NCBI GenBank assembly: GCA_021234155.1
Contig: JAJEKV010000023.1
Location: forward strand, 5,105,945 to 5,169,944
Length of the DNA: 64,000 bases
Direction of reading: 5' to 3'
From: Isoetes taiwanensis
Lineage: Eukaryota > Streptophyta > Lycopodiopsida > Isoetales > Isoetaceae
How positions within the stretch are numbered: the stretch's first letter is position 1; each line of letters opens with the position of its first letter. Made by a program: the position numbers and the translations under genes. Shown here piece by piece: positions 23,571-33,135 of the stretch. The notes beneath the pieces are model-generated. The model saw only the letters and a program-made list of their open reading frames with translations, had not been told where the DNA came from and ran no database searches.

Positions 23571-24592
23571 TTATGCAATAATTTGATAGTCGTTTGGCTA
23601 TGCAGGGATAAAGTCAGTCATGATGGGCATAGGGATATGGTAAAATTGTGAAATCTTAAGCTAACTTCGGAGAACGTCATATGATTTTAAAGACAAATTT
23701 AGGGACTAACGGGTCTAAGGGAATATTCCAGAATAACCTTGGAGAACCGAAAGAAATCTTTAAAGAATGAAAAGATTTTCTTAGATTTCTTAGTGTTCCA
23801 CGATACAAAAGAATCTAAGATAACTTACAAGAGAATCTAAGACAACTTAAGAGAATCCAAGAGAATACAAGAGAATCTAAGATAACTTAAGGGAATCTTG
23901 GAGGGAAGATTGAATATAAGCTTTGTAATCACATTTAATTGTAAGTTAATAGGCTTTGTAGCCAATAGTGGGGCCAATATGTCATAAATATTAATAGTTG
24001 AGCATGTGTGAACATAAATTAGCTAAGGTGAGACTTGCATGTTAAATTGATATAAGGGCAAGTCCCATTGTGGGAATAGGTTAAGGTAGGTCTATTAATA
24101 TGACTTCTTTAAGGTTATTAAGTTAGGATACCTCTATAACTAATGTATGCTTAGGTATGTATAATATGCTCAATGAGGGGAAATTTTATGTAAAATCTAA
24201 AAGACACATTGAATGAGAAAAATGACTTCCACAAAAGATGCCATTTTTTTGGTATATTTTCTAAAAAATTTTAGAGGGGAATGCAGTTCGATTCGATATA
24301 AAACATTGTTATTGTAGGCAACCAACCTTGTTCAAAGTGTTCAAGACTCAAGATGTATCATACAATTAGTATTGGTCAATGTGGTCAAGACTCATACAAT
24401 TAGTATTGGTCAATGTGGGGTAGGGTAGGGTCAATGTGGTCAAGAATCAAGATGTATCATACAATTAGAGGGTAGGGTAGGGTAGGGTAGGGCTAGCATG
24501 TAAAAACGTAGGGTGCGTGTAAAAACATAGCATATGCATACATATATAGACTAGATGATATGAATCTCTCTTAGCCCTTGAAAGATTTTGAG
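23571..24592 (+). promoter_or_regulatory. Upstream region of collagen-like gene, with TAGGG repeats and TATA-like site
   Basis: No coding region. AGAATCTAAGATAACTTA-type repeats occur at 23810-23890. A duplicated phrase (CATACAATTAG, TTGGTCAATGTGG, CAAGA(A/C)TCA) occurs at 24340-24470. GGGTAGGGTAGGG runs lie at about 24417-24430 and 24470-24492 and could form a G-quadruplex. CATATATAGAC (about 24540) is a plausible TATA element some 50 bases before the ATG at 24593. Confidence 0.5.
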
Positions 24593-25189
24593 ATGGGAGG
24601 CCCTTATTTTCTCATAGTTTTATTGCTACTAGTTGCTACAAAGCACGCAACAAGCAACTTATCTTTTGTAGCAGAAGCACCATCCATAGCCATATTAGGT
24701 GGTGATCAAATGCCTGATAGTAAGAGACTCAATAACACATGTGTTGATGATAGTGATACATGCATAGATTATGAAAAAGAGTGCATACTAGGTGATGAGA
24801 AGAACCAAGGTAAGCACAAGCATAAGAAGGAGAAAGCTCATGTTTCTAATAGTACTACTGTTGCAAATGCAAGTACTAATGCGAGTGCCAAAGCACCACC
24901 TGCAAGTGAAGGAGGTGCTGGAGGTCGAGGAGGCCCTGGCCAAAGTGGAGGGCCAGGAGGAAATGGGGCACCTGCTACTATCCCAGGGCAAGCTGGAGGT
25001 GCTGGAGGGCCAGGGGGCCCTGGAGGTAATGGTGAGGACCCTGGAAGCCGAGATACCTCTTATAAGCCTTGTACCCCTGGGCAGCATGCTCCAAATGGCA
25101 AGCCAGGAAAGCGAGGACAAAAGGGACATGGTGGACCTTGTGAAGCAGGTGGTGCAGGTGGAAATGGAGGCGCTGCCTTGGCCCCCTAA
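24593..25189 (+). CDS. Secreted collagen-like glycine-rich protein
   Basis: The intact single-exon frame has 198 codons. Starting at the first ATG gives MGGPYFLIVLLLLVATKHATS, a clear signal peptide, so the protein is probably secreted or sent to the cell wall. Residues about 22-100 are a spacer with four Cys (TCVDDSDTCIDYEKECILG and one more further on) and a Lys/His-rich stretch. Residues about 105-198 are Gly-X-Y-like repeats (GGAGGRGGPGQSGGPGGNG; GGAGGPGGPGGNG; GKPGKRGQKGHGGPCEAGG) resembling collagen. The role is unknown; a structural wall or adhesive role is only a guess. Residues about 145-177 correspond to the 97-bp fragment duplicated at 18548. Microsatellite-like AT repeats follow the stop. 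Confidence 0.75.
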   Translation: MGGPYFLIVLLLLVATKHATSNLSFVAEAPSIAILGGDQMPDSKRLNNTCVDDSDTCIDYEKECILGDEKNQGKHKHKKEKAHVSNSTTVANASTNASAKAPPASEGGAGGRGGPGQSGGPGGNGAPATIPGQAGGAGGPGGPGGNGEDPGSRDTSYKPCTPGQHAPNGKPGKRGQKGHGGPCEAGGAGGNGGAALAP

Positions 25190-25365
25190 GTAATTTATTT
25201 CAATTTGTATTTCTTTTCAACTAATAGATTTTTATCCATTTGTATTTCTTTTCAACTAATAAATTTTCATCCATTTGTATTCTCTTTTTCTATAATAAAT
25301 TTTTCATCCATTTGTATTTCTTTTCAATGTAATTCTAAATTTTCATGCATTCGTATTTTTTAGGT
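25190..25365 (+). repeat. Tandem AT-rich repeats after the collagen-like gene
   Basis: Four diverged copies of a roughly 45-bp unit, CATTTGTATTTCTTTTCAAC followed by TAATAAATTTT. Several copies contain AATAAA-like polyadenylation signals, so this is probably the 3' UTR and termination region. Confidence 0.7.
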
Positions 25366-25597
25366 TGGACCTTGTTTTATCGTGCGTCCGGCCTTTCTAG
25401 CCTACCTTACAGTATTTCAAATTTTAGAATTCGACCTACCATCAAATTTCGAGCGAAACATAGGGCTGCACAGAGCGGCAATGGCCCTGGCGCATGCTTC
25501 TTTGGCCGAAATGTAGGTTCTCTGATTAAAATCTACTTTGGAAAACTGTATTTGCAATCTTATCTTTTCGCCATTCGTATGACCCAATTTATTGCAG

Positions 25598-25679
25598 ATG
25601 GTCAAACCCCCTTGCATCGAGGCCGCTGCCAGCAATCTGGTTGACATTATTCAATACCTGTCTACAAGCTACCAACATG
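25598..25679 (+). CDS. Candidate isolated exon of an unknown gene
   Basis: An 82-nt block flanked by good splice signals: CCAATTTATTGCAG before it and GTAAGC after it. One frame reads MVKPPCIEAAASNLVDIIQY then LSTSYQHG. A second block at about 26130-26382 follows a pyrimidine-rich acceptor (TTTCTTTCTCAATCCAG) and reads RLLVVPGGSLQQ. The reading frames of the two blocks do not join cleanly, so the gene is either broken or the junction is misread. Family not recognised. Confidence 0.35.
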
Positions 25680-26148
25680 GTAAGCATGGGTAAAACAATT
25701 TCTTAGAGAGTTTGGTTTTTAACTCATGCTTGATCATCCTCTGGAAATGCATTAAAATGCTAAAGTATTTTTGTGTTGTGAAATGCCGGACCAACTTTCA
25801 GATTTTTGGTTCAACTTAAGAAAAATATTTGACGCTCACATCATGGTGTCATTATATGTACTTGGCAAGTGCTATGGATCTTTATGCTTCATGTTTGTTA
25901 GTTTGAGGCTTATGATTTTGCCAAAGATTTTTATTTTTATGTGGACAGTAGGTAGTTGTTACAGGAATGTCTATGGTTTGCTTCGAGATGCCATTTACTC
26001 CATTTTTTCCAGGTGCATGACTTTTGCTGATTAACTTCCGTTATATATATCATGAAGAATGCACTTGAAAATGCACAATTGCTTCTTCATTTTCTTTCTC
26101 ATTTTGATTCTGTTTCTTTCTCAATCCAGGCTTTTGGTTGTCCCTGGT

Positions 26149-26230
26149 GGTTCTTTGCAGCAGTACTGTACCAATTTAAAAGGTTCTTTGCAGCAGCAAT
26201 GTACCAATCTAAAAGGTTCTTTGCAGAGGT
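26149..26230 (+). repeat. 33-bp tandem repeat in a candidate exon
   Basis: GGTTCTTTGCAGCAG, TGTACCAAT and TAAAA occur twice in tandem, followed by a third GGTTCTTTGCAG. In one frame this gives GSLQQYCTNLK-GSLQQQCTNLK-GSLQRYIERV. Each unit begins with GT and contains TTTGCAG, so every copy also duplicates a possible splice acceptor. Confidence 0.7.
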
Positions 26231-26470
26231 ACATTGAACGAGTGCAAACCCTACTTTGTACAGATTATGGATTTAGAATTTTGAATCTTACAAATTTCTG
26301 CACCTTTGAATCTTCAATTTTTAGAGAAAATCATTGGTGGGAGCAAGGCTATTTGGTATCGAAACCACTAAGTAACATGTAAATTTGCACAACAGTATCA
26401 TTGTTGTTCAATCTTAGCATATACCCAGTATAGAAGTCCTTTGAACGCTGTAATCTGGCCTCTGACAACT

Positions 26471-26545
26471 AATCCGAATGTAACTAATCCGAATGTAACT
26501 AATTCGAATGTAACTAATCCGACAACTAATCCGAATGTAATCCGA
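26471..26545 (+). repeat. AACTAATCCGAATGT short tandem repeat
   Basis: About five imperfect copies of GTAACTAATCCGAAT lie just upstream of a polypurine tract. Apart from these repeats, 26383-26620 contains no coding sequence. Confidence 0.75.
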
Positions 26546-26608
26546 CGTTGATAAATCAAATTAGTATTTATCTCGATAAATTGAATTGAATACTAAGGTA
26601 AACATTTC

Positions 26609-26621
26609 AAGGTGGGGAGAA
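26609..26621 (+). other. Polypurine tract
   Basis: AAGGTGGGGAGAA immediately precedes TGTGACGTTCC of the LTR. It indicates that the LTR at 26622 is the 3' LTR of an element whose internal part has largely been lost. Confidence 0.75.
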
Positions 26622-28280
26622 TGTGACGTTCCAACACAGTATACGGTCCTAGGGCGTATACTGTACTGCTTCGTCACGCGTACACGCCATCCCGACTGAC
26701 GTGTACGCCGACGTATAGCCAGGCTAGTAGCCCTAGGGGGCAACGTGCAAGGAGTGTGCATTTATTAATGTGCACATTAAACCATGTGCACATTCACTTA
26801 GGTGCACATTTTCCCATGTGGCCACTTTATACCAAGTGGGCCATACCCAAGTGTGCAATTAATGTGCACATTTCCCAATATGCACATTAATGTGGGCACA
26901 CCTTTCCATGTGGGCACATTTTGCCACCTAGCCATTAATGGCAAGTGGGCCCATTCCCAATTATCCCACATGCCAAAAGGGGATAATTGGAAACCCTAAC
27001 CAACCTCCATGTCTATTTAGGAGGGGAAACCCTAACTTGCCCATTTTCGTTTCTAGGGCTTTAGAACTCTGTTTTGGCTGCCTCAAGAGCCAAAACCGCC
27101 TCCCAGACTCTGCCTGAGAGAATTGCACCATTAGTTTCCCTTGATTCGAAGGCGCCTCAAAGAGGATGGTCGAACTTCGGTCGGGAGGAGTCCCTCAAGG
27201 ATCGGGGTATTTAGGCAATTTAATAGCTTAAACCCTCTTTTAGACATAGAATCGGTAGGTTTAGCCTATTAAATTGCTCATAGCAGCCTTCTAGATCTCT
27301 AGATGCGATTCTAACTAAAGAACCTAACTCTATGATATAGATTAGATCTTGTTCTTAGGTCTCTTATGATATATATGGATGATGTATCTCTATGAGCTCC
27401 TTGTATTGGGAAGGGGGGGTAGAGACCTAAAGCTTGGTAGTGGATGCTCCTAGATTAGCCTCTCTAGCACCATATAGATTCGGCTTTGTGTAAGAACCAC
27501 ATCCGGTTGTGTGTGAAGGGGCCGACCGGCTAAGAAGGAGGTTCATGTTCGACCCTTGAAGCGATCCCTATGGTGTGTTAGTGCTACAGGGGATCATAGT
27601 GACTAGGTCTAATGGCTTGCCCGAGTGCGGGCAAGGCATGGGCTCGACACCCGTGGGGTGGGGTTCACCTTCCGGTGGGTTGTCCGAATAAGGGCGGTGG
27701 CCCTCTAGTCACCTTGAGTCGGCATGGAGATCTCGGAGGGAGTGATCCCTACCGCTCCATCGGGGACCGGGAGATGCAACCCGGGGAATAGCCCCTTTGG
27801 CTATGCACCCGTGAGCTCGGATCGAGTCCCAACACTTTTCAGCCTACTACGCAAAGTGTGCCGGGGAGGGGCGGATGGAGTGGACTACCCATTGCCATGT
27901 TCTTATGCCAGCCAAATCCATTGCCATGAACTCTGTCTGCAATGAACTCTGGAGACCCAAGCTTGTCGGTCCACCCATGTGTCTGAGCCTTGGGTAGGAT
28001 TCCCTATGTATTGTGCTGATCATTGTCTATGCAGATGTGATGTACCACCCTTAGGGGTGGGTATACGTGTTGCTCTTATATACTGACATGTATGTTTACG
28101 CTTCCGCAGCTAGGTAGGCCCTGAGGGAGACGGGGTAAAATGACCCCTCCACTCTTCCCACTGGGACTCATTACGGGTGCAGTGATTGTGGAGGGCCCTG
28201 TATCAGTCTGGAGCTGGTATGGGGGATGAACTCCTGTTTGGATACGGTGGGTGCACCGTATACGAGTAGGGGACGTCACA
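26622..28280 (+). mobile_element. Ty3/gypsy LTR (about 1.66 kb)
   Basis: Starts TGTGACGTTCC, ends GGGGACGTCACA. It has the same block order as the LTR at 1.89-3.51 kb (GGGAAGGGGGGGTAGAGACC near 27410, GGGGCGGATGGAGTGG near 27870) but is clearly diverged. No primer-binding site follows (GAGTTGGTTTCTTC) and no chromovirus coding precedes it. Flanking pentamers GAGAA and GAGTT do not match. Confidence 0.88.
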
Positions 28281-29845
28281 GAGTTGGTTTCTTCAAGAGG
28301 CTTGAGTAGATGCACAGAATTCGTGCTCAAGTTTTGCTAGGAGATCAGTTGTTGCAGAAAAGAGTGCCTTTGATTGCCACGAAAATACTGAATTATCACT
28401 GCAACCGTTGGGAGAATGCCGCTGAAAGATGGCGCTAAAAAATTTCGGATGCAGGGAAAAACACAGATGCTCTGTTTGCAGGACAGAAGCTTGATGGATT
28501 CTGGCATGGAAAAACTGTTGTCACGCCATGGTCTGTTGGTAGATACAGATGAAGTGTGCAGAAGTGATTCCGGGTTGCAGCCAAAGCCAAAAATTTGTTT
28601 GTTGCAGAAAGAGGGCATCTCATTGTCTCTGAAATGTTCCAGGAGATGGATGAGATATCGGTTGGCTATGCAGCTCCAAGATGGCTTGAAAGTATTGCTG
28701 AATCTATGGCTAATTGGCATAACAAATCCATGGGGCTTTTGAGGAAAAGGGAGCGAGCTTGATTCCATGGAACTGTAAAAGACATTACCCCAGAAGATTG
28801 AACTGTTGATGCAAGAAAATTTGTTTGGGGCTTGTTTGCCAAGGCAAACCATGCCGACGAAAGTAAGACCATTTTCCTATGTTTCGGTGGTTGTCTGCTC
28901 TGTGATACAAAGGTCCTGTTGAAGGATGCAGAAGATCTGACTAAAACTTGACTCTTTTGTTCCCCAACAATAGCGAAATATAGCAAAATATGTCAAATCA
29001 TTGGTGATAGCCCTGCGTTCTGGTTGAACAAAAGGGGTGAAGTGCCCCTGTGTTGCACCTACTGTGTGCAGAAAGCTGAGGGCAGAGCATGAAATCAGAG
29101 TTATGAATGTAGAGCATGAATCAAAGTTAGGAATCACGATAGAGCTGTATGTTGCATCCGAGCAAAATCATCAATAAGAAACTGATGGGTCCAAGATAAC
29201 AGGTTGGGGCGGCAGATTTCCGATACTGAATGAGAGAGCAGAGGCCAGATTTTGAATTTTGGATCTGTATTAAAGATCCGAGGGCATCCCAGCATCCAAA
29301 ATAGAATGCAAGTGCTGGACAGAGAATCCAAGTGCTTGATGAAAAGAACTGTGGCAGAATTTGTCCCTTTGTGAAACCATTGGGCGAATATCACAGAGTA
29401 TGGTGATGAAGAACATGAAAGACCCACAGAGCATCTCCAGAGTTCAGCACCCAAAATACACTCGAAAATAAAAGAACTGGAGTAGTACTGAAGACCCGAA
29501 GGGCATCTCTAGCACAAAAATACACCCAAAAATAAGAACTGTATTACCTGTGGCAAACTTGTCTCTTGTCTCGTAAGAAATAAGAAATGTATGCGCCTTG
29601 TGCACAGAATAGAGGATAGCAAAAATAGCGTCGATCAACCCAAATGTCACAAATAAGAACTTTATTTTGCCACAAATCAAGTTTGCCCCCTTCCTCTTCT
29701 GAAAAGTGGGCAAATATCACAGATGATAATGCAAGAATGTGTCGGTGTAGATCCAAATATTTTTGGGCTTAAAACTTTTGGAGATGCTTGAAATACAAAA
29801 TAAGAGATTGATCATGAGCCCAAGAGCCCTGGCATGAGGCGCCAG
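28281..29845 (-). mobile_element. Internal region of a non-autonomous LTR element
   Basis: This stretch runs from the primer-binding site at 29828-29845 towards 28281 and has no long frame or recognised domain on either strand. On the minus strand a loosely repeated phrase (…TATTTT.GG(T/A)TG…GAGATGC(C/T)CT…GGGTCTT) occurs about three times between 29530 and 29270. No second LTR is seen, so the 3' end is missing, probably cut by the LTR at 26.6-28.3 kb. Confidence 0.45.
29828..29845 (-). other. Primer-binding site, TGGCGCC type
   Basis: On the minus strand CTGGCGCCTCATGCCAGG follows directly after the LTR end (…TATCAACA). TGGCGCC matches the 3' end of plant tRNA-Asp, a primer used by some Ty3/gypsy lineages; the bases after it match less well. 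Confidence 0.5.
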
Positions 29846-30292
29846 TGTTGATATTTGGGGTTCTTAGCATCACCTTGCAGCAGCAGTCCATGACTGCCGG
29901 ATGCCACAAGGCTGCCACAAATGCTCATGGATCAATAAAAGAAGACGGGAAGAAACTCCAAGAACAAGAACAAAGCAAAGAATGAACAAAACTGAATCAT
30001 ATTGATGCTCCAAAAGGAGGTGCTCCAAAACGTGAGCAAAAACCTAAACAATGAGAGGAAATGCTCTCTCTAAATAGTAGAGCAAAACCCTAACCCTAAC
30101 TGACATCTCACCGTCCACAGATCTAGGCTAAATCTGGGCCATAGATTGTGGGGTCCAATATGACAAATACATGTGGCATATGCCACCTACCATATATATG
30201 GGCTAAATCTGGGCCCTAGATCAAGTGGTCCAATGTGATGAATACATGTGGCCTATGCCACTCATACATATGTTTAGCCCAAAGGGCTAACA
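29846..30292 (-). mobile_element. Short LTR (about 447 bp) of a non-autonomous element
   Basis: On the minus strand it begins TGTTAGCCC and ends CAAATATCAACA, giving TGTTG/CAACA-like ends. It contains a duplicated segment (GGGCCC/TAGATTTAGCC, CCACATGTATT) at 30130-30270 and a pyrimidine-rich 3' half. A primer-binding site follows. Confidence 0.55.
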
Positions 30293-30548
30293 TTGTGATA
30301 CCATGGTTGATAAAGAAGATTAATTTATGTAGTGCTAGGCAATAATAATAAAGACCATAGAAGAGAAGAAAAGATCTTTATTATTAAGGAAAAGTAACAG
30401 TTACATCAGAGTTATATCCTTAACAAAACTTAGGGTCATAATGTACAAAAAGTAATGATTACAAACATAGTCTAGCCATAAGGCTGTACATTCAACAACT
30501 CTTAGTGAACACATACTTAGGCATAAAAGAAAACTGAAGAGATTAAGA

Positions 30549-31009
30549 CTAGGGCTGCGCAAAAGGGTAGAGGATGGAATAGCGGACGCTTTCCCGTACG
30601 ACCCTTACTACCTTATAGCGAGCCCATGCCTGGACAATGACATGCTGGTAGTCCAAGGTGGGACTAATGATGAGGAGATTAAAAAGATCTCGCAGTGCAA
30701 AGAAAATCTGCCATAAATGCTCATTAGCATCGGCATAAGCTTCATGCCTCGTCATGTCCCAATAATCCCAAGTTCGTGGAAGAGTTTGCTGCAAATGTTC
30801 GAAGGCACGTTCTCGGAGAATGTTGACTACTTCCAATCCTTTAGCTGGGTCATAAGGCTCTCCTTCCACAACAAGTTCCCCTTCTTCGGAGTCATCATCT
30901 CGATCTGGATATTCACCATATCGTTGGCCGTAGTCCTGATCGGGTGGTCCTGGATCATCCCTTCGTATCTCATTGGTGATTCGTTCCTCGATCTCTGCGA
31001 GATCATAGT
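30549..31009 (-). CDS. Second exon of an unrecognised acidic protein gene
   Basis: On the minus strand a classic acceptor (TTCATGCCTGTCGTCTTGCAG) precedes an exon. Its best frame reads DYDLAEIEERITNEIRR, an acidic DRDDDSEEGELVVEGE stretch, then about 100 residues rich in aromatic and charged positions (HLQQTLPRTWDYWDMTRHEA; ESVRYSILYPFAQP), stop at 30549. A polyadenylation-like TTAATAATAAAG follows at about 30380. No family is recognised. The likely first exon is at 31964-32876, but the phases disagree by one base. The gene lies downstream of the H3-fusion gene on the same strand. Confidence 0.5.
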
Positions 31010-31963
31010 CTGCAAGACGACAGGCATGAATATACTATGTGGAACAATTTCGTATATTCTAAACTCTAAAAGATACAAGGAAGTATCATGGGAGAAAATA
31101 AACAATTTAATTGTATTCAACGATACAATAATCATAATTCATAAGAAAATGACACATATATTATAGGATGGCTAAGAAAAATGCCAAATCAAAATTTACA
31201 TCTTATATGTAATACAAAAATTATACATTTAGAAAGAAATATCTAAGAACTAGGTTCCTCCTCGTCGTCCATAGCCCAGGGGATCCACCTTCTTTATAAG
31301 GGATATGCCACCTGCGTACATAGGGTAGCGGAAAAACCCCTAGTATACGTGTTTCTGATGGGCAAATTTGACCCCTTTCCGTATAGTTTTACAACTAGAA
31401 GAACATTCCAAAACCCCTACGACCCCTAGTATACATACGGAAAAGGATAAAAAATCGCCCCCTCCCATTGATGCACGTGGTTTTGACAGGTTCCACAAGG
31501 TGACACCCCCTTGGTCCATAGGTTGAGGAGGTGGTCGGTAGCGCATCAAAGTGGCGCTGGGGCTAACAGAGAGGGCGCCTCGAGCTGCGACCTCTGGTGG
31601 CAAGCAAGTGGCCAAGGGTGCCGCCACAAGGAGTCGCATATTATCGCAGCCCGCCACGTCCCCCAATGCTACGAGAGCCAAATCTCGACGGACCAAGGTA
31701 ATGGTGGTGGCGTGATAGTCAATCTTCTTGTGGCCCGCCAAGGTGGATATTGCGCGAAGTGCCCACCAAGATGCTTCAGAAGAAGGCCCCAAGTTCTTGG
31801 AGAAGAACAGGACCTCTCCTTGCCGGAAAGCTGAAAGGAAGAATCGGGTCACATGGTTGCCCATGGCCCTAATTTGGGGATCCCTGGAGGTCTCCGCTTC
31901 CTTTTCCAAGTTGCCGGGGATCTTTTCCTGCTCTGCTTCTTCCTTGTCATCCCTAAGACTTAC
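31010..31963 (-). other. Probable intron of the unrecognised gene
   Basis: Bounded on the minus strand by AAG|GTAAGT (donor at 31963) and CTTGCAG (acceptor ending 31010). It contains open frames (31340-31960) that look like read-through of exon sequence with no recognised domain. Intron length is about 950 bases. Confidence 0.45.
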
Positions 31964-32876
31964 CTTGGTGTCCCAAAGATCTTCCTCCTCCTCATCCACC
32001 TCTCCCATGGTGATCTATAATGGCTGATCTGCAGGAGGAGGCCGCATCTGCGCTGCAAAATGCTCCTCCGGAGGCTGGGGTGTATCAGTCAATAAGAACT
32101 GCTGAAGTGACAAAAGGGCCTCAACGGGCTCTAACTCTTCTGGCCGGTACGCTAGCAAGTCTTCGACTTGTGGCGGGTGCACAACAGGCGTTGTGAAGTC
32201 AAGGAAGTCATCCTGGCAGTACTCGGCAAGATCATAGAGGACCTCTATCTTTTTGCGGCCCCGCATATCAGCAATAACGCGGTAGGCCCACATTATGTCC
32301 TCTAGAATCAGGTACTCTTGATTATTCAAGAGTACGATAGGAAGGAGGTTGAGCCCTTCGAGTTTGAGGGCTTTAACTCTTCCTAGGGGCGCCTCGGTGG
32401 CTAACTCCCTCCACCGTGCAAAATCCTGCTCATCGACGACTTCGTCGTCTTCCGGGAGGTACAGGCGTAGAGGAATGCTCAGCAGCTATCTCCTCGTCCT
32501 CAACATACTGGTCCATAATGATGGCCAGTGCAAATCGGGCCTCAAAACAAGTTTCCTGATCTATTGTGACAATGGGGAGGTCAGTCCCTCGCCTTCTTAT
32601 GCCTTTAACGACATTCCGGGCATGCTCATCACCCCCTAACATCTGGAGCAGGGTGTGGAAGTCGAAGTAGAGCTGCGAATCGTCCTCGTTGTAGACACAT
32701 GCAGGTACAATCTCTTCGTAGAAGAACTGAAGGAAGGCGGCATAATTGGGATGCGCCTGCATGTTAGAGAGGAGGTCTACTTGCTGGAGGAGATAAGGGT
32801 GAAGAAGATCAAAGGGGACCGCAGGGTCCCAGTGTTCTCCATCCAGATACCATTGCTGAAGGGTGGGGTGAGCCAT
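31964..32876 (-). pseudogene. First exon of an unrecognised protein gene, with frameshift and stop
   Basis: ATG at 32876 opens MAHPTLQQWYLDGEHWDPAV, continuing through AFLQFFYEEIVPACVYNEDD and VRRRG-type basic residues to about 32440. There the reading shifts by one base into LYLPEDDEVVDEQDFARWRE, LILEDIMWAYRVIADMRGRK and CQDDFLDFTTP. A TAG at 32015-32017 ends that frame, and beyond it the same frame continues GEVDEEEEDLWDTK up to the splice donor. Rich in acidic, aromatic and Leu residues, perhaps helical. I recognise no domain. It starts only about 260 bases after the H3-fusion stop and may be a second gene of the same unit. Confidence 0.5.
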
Positions 32877-33135
32877 GAGGATGAAGGCGCAAGGGAGGAG
32901 AAGGAAAACGCTAAAAGCAAGAAGGGTAATGAAACCTTAATGGCCAAAAAGGGGCTTTATACTTTTCGGCACGTTTCCCGAAATTATTATTAAAATTTAT
33001 TATTTAATTAATAATTTATATTAAAATTCACACCAAGTGGCGGAAAAAGACATTTTTATATTTACACTTCAAAATGAGAATATTTTACATAGATAAGTTC
33101 ACAATAATTTTTCAACAGAAAAAAAAGAAAGTCGC

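Noticed and set aside
24417-24492. Interstitial telomere repeat
   Set aside because: The unit is GGGTA, not the plant telomeric TTTAGGG, and there are only a few copies.
31340-32008. Separate 222-aa gene
   Set aside because: The frame crosses a strong GTAAGT donor at 31963, and most of it lies inside the presumed intron with no protein-like pattern after the donor.
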